Shown in pieces: positions 1 to 6,182 of a DNA stretch of 10,825 nucleotides (position 1 is its first letter; each line of letters begins with the position of its first letter). A program made the translations under genes and the position numbers. This DNA comes from Propionibacterium sp. (lineage in GTDB: Bacteria > Actinomycetota > Actinomycetes > Actinomycetales > Actinomycetaceae): positions 1 to 10,825 of the forward strand of contig JAKECL010000025.1 of the NCBI GenBank assembly GCA_030460725.1. Direction: 5' to 3'. Under the pieces are notes generated by a model. The model was not told the DNA's origin and ran no database searches. It saw only the letters and a list, made by a program, of their open reading frames with translations.

Positions 1-52
1 GAGCATCACCTTGCCAAGGTGAGGGTCGCGGGTTCGAGTCCCGTCATCCGCT
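1..52 (+). tRNA. tRNA-Gly (anticodon GCC), 5' truncated
   Basis: This is the 3' part of a glycine tRNA; the 5' acceptor strand and most of the D arm lie before the window. The anticodon loop at 11-17 carries GCC at 13-15 inside a CACCT/AGGTG-type stem. The T arm (GCGGG TTCGAGT CCCGT) runs from about 28 to 44. The 3' acceptor strand CATCCGC (45-51) is followed by discriminator T52. No CCA is encoded, because CGG follows, so the tail would be added enzymatically. It is the first member visible of a Gly-Cys-Val cluster. Confidence 0.93.
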
Positions 53-91
53 CGGTCCACCGGCCTCCTCCGGGAATCCGGTGGGGAGCAT

Positions 92-162
92 GGTGGGTTG
101 GCCGAGAGGCGAGGCAGCGGCCTGCAAAGCCGTACACACGGGTTCGAATCCCGTACCCACCT
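92..162 (+). tRNA. tRNA-Cys (anticodon GCA)
   Basis: A complete cysteine tRNA of 71 nt. The acceptor strands GGTGGGT (92-98) and ACCCACC (155-161) pair perfectly, followed by discriminator T162, the usual base for tRNA-Cys. The anticodon loop CTGCAAA (122-128) has GCA at 124-126. The T loop TTCGAAT is flanked by a GGG/CCC stem. No CCA is encoded. It lies 39 nt after tRNA-Gly and only one base before tRNA-Val, so all three are probably cut from one precursor transcript. Confidence 0.95.
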
Positions 163-163
163 C

Positions 164-235
164 GGGCGATTGGCGCAGGGGTAGCGCGCTTCCTTCACAC
201 GGAAGAGGTCACTGGTTCGATCCCAGTATCGCCCA
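164..235 (+). tRNA. tRNA-Val (anticodon CAC)
   Basis: A complete valine tRNA of 72 nt. The acceptor strands GGGCGAT (164-170) and ATCGCCC (228-234) pair perfectly, with discriminator A235. The anticodon stem CTTCC/GGAAG (189-193 and 201-205) encloses loop TTCACAC with anticodon CAC at 196-198, which reads the GTG codon abundant in this genome. The T arm is CTGG TTCGATC CCAG. No CCA is encoded (CAG follows). It is the last tRNA before the hairpin at 242-270. Confidence 0.95.
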
Positions 236-241
236 CAGGAC

Positions 242-270
242 AGGGGTGACACCCATTGGGTGTCACCCCT
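242..270 (+). terminator. Intrinsic-type terminator after the tRNA cluster
   Basis: A perfect 13-bp stem (GGGGTGACACCC at 243-254 against its complement at 258-269, plus the A242-T270 pair) with a three-base ATT loop. It starts seven bases after the tRNA-Val discriminator base. The downstream T tract is weak (TTCT), as is common in high-GC actinobacteria. It most likely ends the tRNA transcript and insulates it from the next gene. Confidence 0.85.
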
Positions 271-336
271 TCTCCCGTCCCGGCACACGGGAGGGGACAG
301 GCGGCGCGGCCCGTCCCGGAGCGGGGACGGGGGCGC

Positions 337-342
337 TAGTGT
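337..342 (+). promoter_or_regulatory. Candidate -10 box for the ATP-grasp/FemABX operon
   Basis: TAGTGT matches the TAnnnT pattern of actinobacterial housekeeping -10 elements and lies 44 bases before the proposed GTG start at 386. I see no convincing -35 box at the expected spacing (the six bases at 314-319 are TCCCGG). The rest of 271-385 shows no other recognisable site apart from the Shine-Dalgarno sequence. The call rests on position and this one hexamer. Confidence 0.35.
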
Positions 343-375
343 GGCACGGGGCGGCACAGGACCCCCGCCCGGAAC

Positions 376-379
376 GGAG
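376..379 (+). promoter_or_regulatory. Ribosome binding site that fixes the ligase start
   Basis: GGAG lies six bases before GTG 386. It supports that start over the longer in-frame opening at 260, which would begin inside the terminator hairpin. Confidence 0.6.
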
Positions 380-385
380 CACGAG

Positions 386-1645
386 GTGGCGAAGCACCAG
401 CACGCACGCCGGGATGACATCCTCCCCGTCATCCTGGGAGGCGACATCGGTGTCTACGGCATCGGCCGATCCTTCCACGAGGCCTTCGGCGTGAGAAGCA
501 TCGCCGTGGCCTCCGCGCCCACCGAGGCGATCACCCGTTCGGTGGCCTTCACCACCGAGCACCTACCTCCCCATGCCGATGACTCCGTCGTGCTCGGAGT
601 CCTGCGGCGCATCGCGTCACAGCACCGGGATCGTCACCTGGTGCTCATGGCCAACCACGACCTGCACTCCGCCTTCGTGGCTCGCCACGCCGCAGAACTC
701 TCCCAGTGGTACGCGCTGCCCTTCCCCGACCTCGACATCGTCGACCACGTCACCGACAAGGCCGCATTCCAGGAGGTGTGCGACTCCCTGGGAGTGCCCA
801 CCCCTGCCACCGTCCTGGTGGACATGGCCACCTGCACCGACCCCACCTGGGTCGCACCGGAGATCCCCTTCGACTACCCGGTGGTCGCCAAGGCTGCCCG
901 CGGTGACGCCTATGACGCGGTCGATTTCCCCGGCAAACGCAAGATCTGGTTCATCGAGAGCCGTGGCGAACTCGACCAGCTGTGGTCCACTCTGGCCGCT
1001 GCCGGATTCAGGGGCACGTTCCTGGTCCAGGAACTGGTTCCAGGGGACAACACGCAGATGCGTTCCATCACTGCCTATGTCGACTCCACGGGCACCGTGG
1101 GCCTCATCGGTTCGGCGCGCGTGCTGCTGGAGGACCACGCGCCCACCATGATCGGCAACCCGGTGGCGATGATCACCGAACCCTTCGCCCAATTGTGGGC
1201 CGATGCCACCCGCATCCTGGAGCACACCGGATACCGCGGCTTCGCGAACTTCGACGTGAAGGTCGACCCGCGTGACGGGCGTGCCCTCTTCTTCGAGGTC
1301 AACCCCCGCATCGGACGCAACAACTGGTACATGAGTGCCGCTGGCGCCAATCCGATGGAGCCCATGGTGGCCGACCTCGTGGACCACGCGCCCTCCGCCC
1401 CCCGCCAGCTGCGCGCGGAGGTCCTCTACTCCCTGGTGCCTGACCGCCTCCTCCTGCACTATCTGCGCGACGGCGCGCTGCGGGCCCGCGTCCAGGGACT
1501 GATCTCCGCAGGGAAGCGGAAGGATCCCCTGGAGTATCCCGCGGAGAAGGACCTGCGCCGACGAGTGGTCGTGGCGCTGCAGAAGGTCAACCAGTACCGC
1601 AAGTTCCGTCGCTTCTACCCTGAGGCGACCGACAGGTCGTTCTGA
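386..1645 (+). CDS. ATP-grasp carboxylate-amine ligase (possible cell-wall D-amino acid ligase)
   Basis: A 419-residue ATP-grasp enzyme; the family joins a carboxylate to an amine through an acyl-phosphate, using ATP. The N-terminal pre-grasp domain opens with ILPVILGGDIGVYGIGRSF (about 12-30), typical of the cytoplasmic 'carboxylate-amine ligase' group that includes the Enterococcus faecium D-aspartate ligase. The ATP-binding lysine is probably K169 in YPVVAKAARGD. A VQELVPGDN strand-turn (214-222) follows. The metal-binding end of the grasp domain shows D290 and the FFEVNPRIGR motif with E304 and N306. The C-terminal 80 residues are basic and end KFRRFYP, possibly a membrane-proximal tail. 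The GTG start at 386 was chosen for its GGAG site and because upstream codons run into the terminator. It lies 21 bases before a FemABX gene, which points to peptidoglycan bridge synthesis. The family assignment is firm; the substrate (D-Asp, D-Glu or another) is inference. Confidence 0.85.
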   Translation: MAKHQHARRDDILPVILGGDIGVYGIGRSFHEAFGVRSIAVASAPTEAITRSVAFTTEHLPPHADDSVVLGVLRRIASQHRDRHLVLMANHDLHSAFVARHAAELSQWYALPFPDLDIVDHVTDKAAFQEVCDSLGVPTPATVLVDMATCTDPTWVAPEIPFDYPVVAKAARGDAYDAVDFPGKRKIWFIESRGELDQLWSTLAAAGFRGTFLVQELVPGDNTQMRSITAYVDSTGTVGLIGSARVLLEDHAPTMIGNPVAMITEPFAQLWADATRILEHTGYRGFANFDVKVDPRDGRALFFEVNPRIGRNNWYMSAAGANPMEPMVADLVDHAPSAPRQLRAEVLYSLVPDRLLLHYLRDGALRARVQGLISAGKRKDPLEYPAEKDLRRRVVVALQKVNQYRKFRRFYPEATDRSF

Positions 1646-1666
1646 TCCAGAGGAGGATTCACCTGC

Positions 1667-2764
1667 ATGACCGACTCCGGGCTCCGTCCCCTCACCGCTG
1701 AGAAGTTGCGCCTCGCCACAGCCGGCGTGGTGGCCCTGCCGATCGAACAGGCTGTGGTCTGGGAGGCCTTCGAGGCGTCCCAGGGGCGTCGACTGTGGGG
1801 GCGTTTCGCCTGGGAGGAGGACGGGCGCACCTGTGCGGTCATCACCCTCTACGAGACCACCCTGCGTGGCTTCACCTACCTGTGGGCGCGCCACGGGCCC
1901 GTGTGGCTCAAGGAGCAGTCCCCGGAACGTGCCCGACGCTTCCGCGAGGACCTGCTCCACCTGGTCCACCACCGTGACCGGCGTGTGGTCTTCATCCGCC
2001 TGCACGCCACCTACAGTGCCTGCGACCTGCGTGAACCCCTCCAGGGGATCACCTACGACCGCACCGTCGTCATCGACTGTTCCGGAGGCAGCGAGGAATC
2101 GGTGCTGGAGTCCATGACCACCGACGGGCGGCGCGCGGTGCGGCGCGCCCGCAAGCGCATGGACGAGGGCGGGGCCGAGATCGTGGAGGAGACGGGCCTC
2201 GCGCGCGAGCAGTTCCGCGAGTACTACGCAGTCCTGGAGGAGACCTCCTCCCGCGATGGGTTCCGGCCCCACTCCGAACAGGTCTACTGGGACATGCTCA
2301 CCACCCTGGGTCCCGACCACGCGCGCCTCTTCGGAGTCCGTGTGGAGGGGGACCTGGTGTGCTGGGACCTGGTGGTCCTCAACGACAGGCAGGCCATGGC
2401 CTACTACGGTGCCTCCTCCCACGCAGCACGCCGGGTGCTGGGCCCCGATGCCCTGGACTTCGGTGTCGCGGTGATCCTGGCGGGGGAGGGGGTGCGTGGG
2501 CTCGACCTCATGGGTGCCCATTCCCCACGCGTCCCCGAGCTCTACAGCGTGGGACGTTACAAACAGCGTTTCGCGCATTCCTTCACCGACGTGGACGGTG
2601 CCTGGGACATGCCCGTGCGTCCCGCGGTGCACGCGGGACTGGTCAGGGCGCTGCGCGCCAAGCACGCCGGCGACGGGTTGCGCACACGCCTGGGTGCAGA
2701 CCTGCGACGCCTGCGTCAGCGGACACCCACCGGGGCTGCGGGCACCACCGCCGGGCAGGACTGA
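1667..2764 (+). CDS. FemABX-family aminoacyltransferase (peptidoglycan interpeptide bridge)
   Basis: 365 residues, close to the usual length of the shorter FemABX proteins without the coiled-coil insertion. These cytoplasmic enzymes have two GNAT-like domains and transfer an amino acid from aminoacyl-tRNA onto the third-position side chain of lipid II or UDP-MurNAc-pentapeptide. Visible family signatures are YLWARHGPVW (71-80), a basic TDGRRAVRRARKR segment (152-164), a FREYYAVLEETSSRDGF helix (183-199), YYGASS (246-251), and the C-terminal LDLMGA (279-284) followed by GRYKQRFA (296-303), which match the 'ydf.G' and 'FK..FG' landmarks. The ATG is preceded by AGAGGAGG (1649-1656) at a rather long 10-base spacing. 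It is probably cotranscribed with the ATP-grasp ligase. A BacA- or MprF-like role is unlikely, as no membrane segments are present. The amino acid and acceptor cannot be read from sequence. Confidence 0.85.
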   Translation: MTDSGLRPLTAEKLRLATAGVVALPIEQAVVWEAFEASQGRRLWGRFAWEEDGRTCAVITLYETTLRGFTYLWARHGPVWLKEQSPERARRFREDLLHLVHHRDRRVVFIRLHATYSACDLREPLQGITYDRTVVIDCSGGSEESVLESMTTDGRRAVRRARKRMDEGGAEIVEETGLAREQFREYYAVLEETSSRDGFRPHSEQVYWDMLTTLGPDHARLFGVRVEGDLVCWDLVVLNDRQAMAYYGASSHAARRVLGPDALDFGVAVILAGEGVRGLDLMGAHSPRVPELYSVGRYKQRFAHSFTDVDGAWDMPVRPAVHAGLVRALRAKHAGDGLRTRLGADLRRLRQRTPTGAAGTTAGQD

Positions 2765-2781
2765 GCGGGGCCACCTCAGTG

Positions 2782-2846
2782 CCCGGGGTCGCCCTCGTCG
2801 GGTCTGGTGGGCCCAGAAGGTAGCATGGGCGGGTCAGGACCCCGGG
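2782..2846. repeat. 9-bp inverted repeat bracketing the thrS promoter region
   Basis: CCCGGGGTC (2782-2790) and its exact complement GACCCCGGG (2838-2846) flank the candidate -10 box at 2821. They could be operator half-sites, or the arms of a long-loop hairpin ending the femX transcript. The arms are pure GC-rich sequence in a GC-rich genome, so chance is a serious alternative. Confidence 0.3.
2821..2826 (+). promoter_or_regulatory. Candidate -10 box for the thrS-PIM operon
   Basis: TAGCAT fits the actinobacterial TAnnnT pattern, is followed by GGGC, and lies 57 bases after the femX stop and 106 bases before thrS. It resembles the TAGTGT-GGC box upstream of the ligase gene. No clear -35 is seen at 17-base spacing. 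If used, transcription would start near 2832, giving a leader of about 100 nt. Confidence 0.4.
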
Positions 2847-2862
2847 GGGACGACAGTCCGCG

Positions 2863-2911
2863 CCCGCACCCGGTACGTGCGGGGACCCGGGGCAGTCGGT
2901 GCGCGAGCACC
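2863..2911 (+). promoter_or_regulatory. Structured thrS 5' leader (two hairpins)
   Basis: Two hairpins can be drawn. The first is CCCGCAC (2863-2869) with GTGCGGG (2877-2883), a perfect 7-bp stem with a 7-base loop. The second is GGTGC (2898-2902) with GCACC (2907-2911), closed by a GCGA tetraloop of the GNRA class and lying seven bases before the Shine-Dalgarno site. I find no T-box core (AGGGTGGNACCGCG-like) and no poly-T attenuator. Translational control of thrS, as known in E. coli where ThrRS binds its own leader, is possible but unproven here. Confidence 0.35.
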
Positions 2912-2917
2912 ATGGAT

Positions 2918-2924
2918 GGAGGAG
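2918..2924 (+). promoter_or_regulatory. Strong Shine-Dalgarno site for thrS
   Basis: GGAGGAG lies seven bases before GTG 2932. It settles the thrS start in favour of this GTG over the in-frame GTG at 2899, which would sit inside the leader hairpin. Confidence 0.8.
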
Positions 2925-2931
2925 CACACCT

Positions 2932-4950
2932 GTGCCATCAATCGACGTGACCATCGACGGCGACTCCCGCCAGCTCGAGGAGGGCACGACCGGCACCCAG
3001 TGGTACGCCGACCGACGTGAGGTCGTGGCCATGGACGTGGACGGGACGCCCAGGGACCTCGAGACCCCGCTGACCGCGGGTGCCACGGTCACCGCGATCC
3101 CCCTGGACTCCCCTGCGGGTCTGGAGATCCTGCGCCACTCCACCACGCATGTGCTGGCCCAGGCGGTCCAGCAGGTCTTCCCCGAGGTCAACCTCGGCAT
3201 CGGCCCCTACATCACCGACGGCTTCTACTACGACTTCGGCAACATCGACGCCGTCACCCCTGACCTCATGCGTGATCTCGAGAAGCGCATGAAGCGCATC
3301 GTCAAGGAGGGCCAGACCTTCCGTCGCCGCGTGGTCAGCGAGGAGGAGGCACGCTCCGAGCTCGCCGACCAGCCCTTCAAGCTCGAACTCGTGGAGACCA
3401 AGGGCTCCGGCGCCGACGACGGTTCGTCCGTGGAGGTGGGCCACGGTGACCTCACCATCTACGACAATGTGCGTCGCGACGGCACCGTCGCCTGGAAGGA
3501 CCTGTGCCGCGGGCCCCATCTGCCCTCCACGAAGCTGATCGGCAACGGATTCGCTCTGACGAAGTCCTCGGCCGCCTACTGGCGGGGCGACCAGTCCCGC
3601 GACCACCTCCAGCGCATCTACGGCACCGCCTGGGCCAGCAAGGACGACCTGCTCGCCTACCAGGAGCGCATCAAGGAGGCCGAGCGGCGCGACCACCGCC
3701 GCCTGGGCCAGGAACTCGACCTCTACTCCTTCCCCGAGGAGGTGGGCCCCGGACTGGTGCTCTTCCACCCCAAGGGCGGGATCCTGCGCCACGTCATCGA
3801 GGAGTACGTGATCCAGCGTCACCTGGAGGCGGGCTTCGACTTCGTCCACACCCCCGAGATCACCAAGGGCGGTGTCTTCCACAAGTCCGGCCACCTGCCC
3901 TACTACGCGGACACGATGTTCCCGCCCATGTCCGTCGACGAGGAACGCGATGCGGAGGGACATGTCACCCGGGCCGGCCAGGAGTACTACCTCAAGGCCA
4001 TGAACTGCCCGATGCACAACCTGATCTTCGCCAGCCGAGGCCGCTCCTACCGCGAACTCCCGCTGCGCTTCTTCGAGATGGGGCACGACTACCGTTACGA
4101 GAAGTCAGGTGTGGTCCACGGCCTCACCCGCATGCGCGGCTTCACCCAGGACGACTCCCACACCTACTGCACCCCCGACCAGGCGGAGTCCGAGATCACG
4201 ATGCTCCTCGACTTCTTCCTGGGCATCCTGCGAGACTTCGGGCTCACGGATTTCTACCTGGAACTGTCCACGCGCGACGAGGGCGGGAAGAAGAAGGACA
4301 AGTTCATCGGCTCCGACGAGGAATGGGCGGAGGCCACACGCATCCTGGAACACGCCTGCGCCGCCACCGGACTGGACCTCGTCCCCGACCCCGGCGGTGC
4401 CGCCTTCTACGGACCCAAGGTTTCCGTGCAGGTCAAGGACGCCATCGGGCGGACCTGGCAGATGTCGACCGTGCAGTACGACTTCAACCAGCCGCGCGGG
4501 TTCAACCTGGAGTACACGGCTGACGACGGGTCCCGCCAGCGTCCCGTCATGATCCACTCCGCCAAGCTCGGCTCCGTCGAGCGCTTCATCGGCGTCCTCG
4601 TGGAGCACTATGCCGGGGCCTTCCCCGCCTGGCTGGCCCCTGTGCAGGTGAAGCTGGTGCCGGTGGCCGAGGCCTTCGACGGCTACGTCGAGGGGGTCGC
4701 GGCCACGCTGCGCGCCCAGGGGGTGCGGGTGGAGGTCGACCGCTCCGATGACCGCTTCGGCAAGAAGATCCGCAATGCCGCCAAGGAGAAGGTGCCCTAC
4801 ACCCTCATCGCAGGTGGCGAGGACGAGGCCGCAGGCGCGGTGTCCTTCCGCTTCCGCGACGGCTCCCAGGAGAACGGCGTCCCCGTGGAGCAGGCGGTGG
4901 AGCGCATCACTGCCCACATCCGGGACCGCGTGAACACCGACGCACTGTGA
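2932..4950 (+). CDS. thrS: Threonyl-tRNA synthetase
   Basis: A 672-residue class II synthetase that charges tRNA(Thr) with threonine in the cytoplasm. Domains in order: TGS domain (about 1-60); N2 editing domain with H69xxxH73 and, further on, C192 and H196, which clears mischarged Ser-tRNA(Thr); catalytic core (about 265-565); and C-terminal anticodon-binding domain (about 570-672). The catalytic zinc ligands are C359 (MNCPMH), H410 (DDSH) and H542 (MIHSA), matching C334, H385 and H511 of the E. coli enzyme. Motif 2 lies around RYEKSGVVHGLTRMRGF (388-404), and motif 3 is GSVERFIGVLVEH (547-559). All active-site and editing residues are present and the length is normal, so the gene looks fully functional. 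It leads the phosphatidylinositol operon with nine bases before the HIT gene, the same order as in mycobacteria (Rv2614c onward). Confidence 0.98.
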   Translation: MPSIDVTIDGDSRQLEEGTTGTQWYADRREVVAMDVDGTPRDLETPLTAGATVTAIPLDSPAGLEILRHSTTHVLAQAVQQVFPEVNLGIGPYITDGFYYDFGNIDAVTPDLMRDLEKRMKRIVKEGQTFRRRVVSEEEARSELADQPFKLELVETKGSGADDGSSVEVGHGDLTIYDNVRRDGTVAWKDLCRGPHLPSTKLIGNGFALTKSSAAYWRGDQSRDHLQRIYGTAWASKDDLLAYQERIKEAERRDHRRLGQELDLYSFPEEVGPGLVLFHPKGGILRHVIEEYVIQRHLEAGFDFVHTPEITKGGVFHKSGHLPYYADTMFPPMSVDEERDAEGHVTRAGQEYYLKAMNCPMHNLIFASRGRSYRELPLRFFEMGHDYRYEKSGVVHGLTRMRGFTQDDSHTYCTPDQAESEITMLLDFFLGILRDFGLTDFYLELSTRDEGGKKKDKFIGSDEEWAEATRILEHACAATGLDLVPDPGGAAFYGPKVSVQVKDAIGRTWQMSTVQYDFNQPRGFNLEYTADDGSRQRPVMIHSAKLGSVERFIGVLVEHYAGAFPAWLAPVQVKLVPVAEAFDGYVEGVAATLRAQGVRVEVDRSDDRFGKKIRNAAKEKVPYTLIAGGEDEAAGAVSFRFRDGSQENGVPVEQAVERITAHIRDRVNTDAL

Positions 4951-4959
4951 GGCACCGGC

Positions 4960-5565
4960 ATGGACGATGAGCCACGCATCGAGGACGCACGCACACTGGC
5001 AGGTGTCCCCGACGGCTTCGACCGGTTCTGGACCCCCTACCGCATGGCCTACATCAACGGGGACCACAAACCGGCTGACGCCTCCGCAGAGGAGTGCCCC
5101 TTCTGTGCGGCTCCGGCACGCCCGGACGAGGACGCGCTGATCGTCCACCGCGGTTCCACCTGCTTCGTGCTCATGAACCTCTACCCCTACAACGCCGGCC
5201 ACATGCTCGTGTGTCCCTACCGTCACGTGAGTGACTACACCGAGCTCACCGGGCCCGAGCGTGTCGAACTCGGGGAGCTGACCGCCACGGCCATGGAGGT
5301 GGAACGGGCTGTCGCCCACCCCCACGGCTTCAACCTGGGCATGAACCAGGGCGAGGTCGCGGGAGCAGGGATCGCCGCCCACCTCCACCAGCACATCGTG
5401 CCGCGCTGGGCAGGGGACGCCAACTTCCTCCCGATCATCGCCCGGACGAAGGCCATCCCCGAACTCCTCGAGGAGGCCCGCACCCGCCTCGCCGAGGCCT
5501 GGCCCAAGCAGGCTCCGGTCACATCCGGGTCGGCACCGACCACTCCACGTCCCCAGGAGGACTGA
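4960..5565 (+). CDS. HIT-family protein, probable Ap4A phosphorylase/hydrolase
   Basis: A 201-residue histidine-triad nucleotide-binding protein. The triad is HLHQHIVPR with H141, H143 and H145; H143 should be the nucleophile. NLYPYNAGHMLV (73-84) is the conserved nucleotide-binding strand of the family. CPFC (C46, C49) forms half of a likely zinc site. The N-terminal 45 residues resemble the extension of Mycobacterium Rv2613c, which occupies the same place after thrS and has been described as a diadenosine tetraphosphate phosphorylase. Ap4A is a side product of aminoacyl-tRNA synthetases, which gives a rationale for the linkage. The last 20 residues are Pro/Thr/Ser-rich and probably disordered. 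The Shine-Dalgarno site is weak, but the ATG lies nine bases after thrS. The stop overlaps the next ATG by one base. Family is certain; phosphorylase versus hydrolase activity is not. Confidence 0.92.
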   Translation: MDDEPRIEDARTLAGVPDGFDRFWTPYRMAYINGDHKPADASAEECPFCAAPARPDEDALIVHRGSTCFVLMNLYPYNAGHMLVCPYRHVSDYTELTGPERVELGELTATAMEVERAVAHPHGFNLGMNQGEVAGAGIAAHLHQHIVPRWAGDANFLPIIARTKAIPELLEEARTRLAEAWPKQAPVTSGSAPTTPRPQED

Positions 5566-6182
5566 TGCTCGGCAACCACGGGCGCTCCATCACCCGCACG
5601 ATCTTCACCCCCGTGGCGCGCCTCCTGGCGCGCCTGCACGTCACCCCCGACATGGTGACCGTGGCGGGGACCCTGCTCACGGTCGCCATCTCAGTGGGTG
5701 TCCTGGCCAGGGGGCATCTCGCGCTCGGCGGCATCCTCCTGGGCGTCGTCCTCTTCTGCGATTCCGTTGACGGCGTGCTGGCGCGCCTGACGGGGCAGGA
5801 ATCGCCCTTCGGGGCGTTCCTGGACTCCACCCTCGACCGCATCGGTGACGGGGCCGTCTTCGGTGCGCTGCTCGCCTGGGCGGCGCTGGGCATGGAGGCT
5901 GGACCGGTGCGCACCGTGAGCGTGGTCGCCGGGACCATCGCCATGGTCGGGGTGGGCACGGTCCCCTATGCGCGCGCTCGCGCCGAGACGGTGGGCGTCG
6001 TCGCGAAGGTGGGCATCGCCGAGCGCACCGACCGCCTGGTGGTGGCCCTGGCGTGTGCGGCGGTCACCCAGTGGGGTCTGCCACAGTGGATGTACGCGGT
6101 GGGCCTGTGCTGGGTCGCCTTCGCCTCCCTGGTCACCGTCCTCCAACGTGTCCTCTTCACCCGACGGGCGTTGGCGAAGTGA
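5565..6182 (+). CDS. pgsA: CDP-alcohol phosphatidyltransferase, phosphatidylinositol phosphate synthase
   Basis: A 205-residue polytopic membrane enzyme with about six hydrophobic segments. It carries the complete CDP-alcohol phosphotransferase signature: D66, D69, G70, A73, R74, G83, D87 and D91. The four aspartates bind two metals and the CDP-diacylglycerol pyrophosphate, and their positions match those I recall for mycobacterial PgsA1. In actinobacteria the enzyme at this locus joins CDP-diacylglycerol with inositol-1-phosphate to give phosphatidylinositol phosphate, the precursor of PI and PI mannosides. AGGAGG (5555-5560) stands four bases before the ATG, and the TGATG junction couples it to the HIT gene. 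Its neighbours (acyltransferase, PimA) favour this over phosphatidylglycerophosphate synthase, but that alternative cannot be excluded by motif alone. Confidence 0.93.
   Translation: MLGNHGRSITRTIFTPVARLLARLHVTPDMVTVAGTLLTVAISVGVLARGHLALGGILLGVVLFCDSVDGVLARLTGQESPFGAFLDSTLDRIGDGAVFGALLAWAALGMEAGPVRTVSVVAGTIAMVGVGTVPYARARAETVGVVAKVGIAERTDRLVVALACAAVTQWGLPQWMYAVGLCWVAFASLVTVLQRVLFTRRALAK

Noticed and set aside
260..385. Upstream extension of the ATP-grasp frame to a GTG at 260
   Set aside because: This start is inside the terminator hairpin and the added residues are unlike the family N-terminus; GTG 386 has a well-placed GGAG site.
19..494. Small + strand open frames across the tRNA cluster
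   Set aside because: They run through structured tRNA genes and the terminator; there is no ribosome site and no coding character.
617..2665. A 682-codon open frame on the - strand opposite the ligase and FemABX genes
   Set aside because: It lies antisense to two genes with clear family motifs. High-GC genes with C/G third positions leave long open antisense frames. The translation is low in complexity (rich in Gly, Val, His, Asp) and matches no family I recognise.
2765..2931. T-box riboswitch in the thrS leader
   Set aside because: No sequence resembling the conserved T-box core and no terminator/antiterminator pair with a T tract.
2912..2950. Short ATG frame of 12 codons ending in TGA, overlapping the thrS start
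   Set aside because: It contains a single Thr codon, has no Shine-Dalgarno site of its own at suitable spacing, and overlaps the coding start, so an attenuation leader peptide is unlikely.
2938..5394. Long - strand frames opposite thrS and the HIT gene (2938-4086 and 4105-5394)
   Set aside because: Antisense shadows of genes with intact catalytic residues; no plausible start signals or domain content.
6053..6178. Upstream extension of the patA frame
   Set aside because: It would overlap the pgsA C-terminus by about 130 bases; the GTGA junction at 6179 fits the pattern of the operon.
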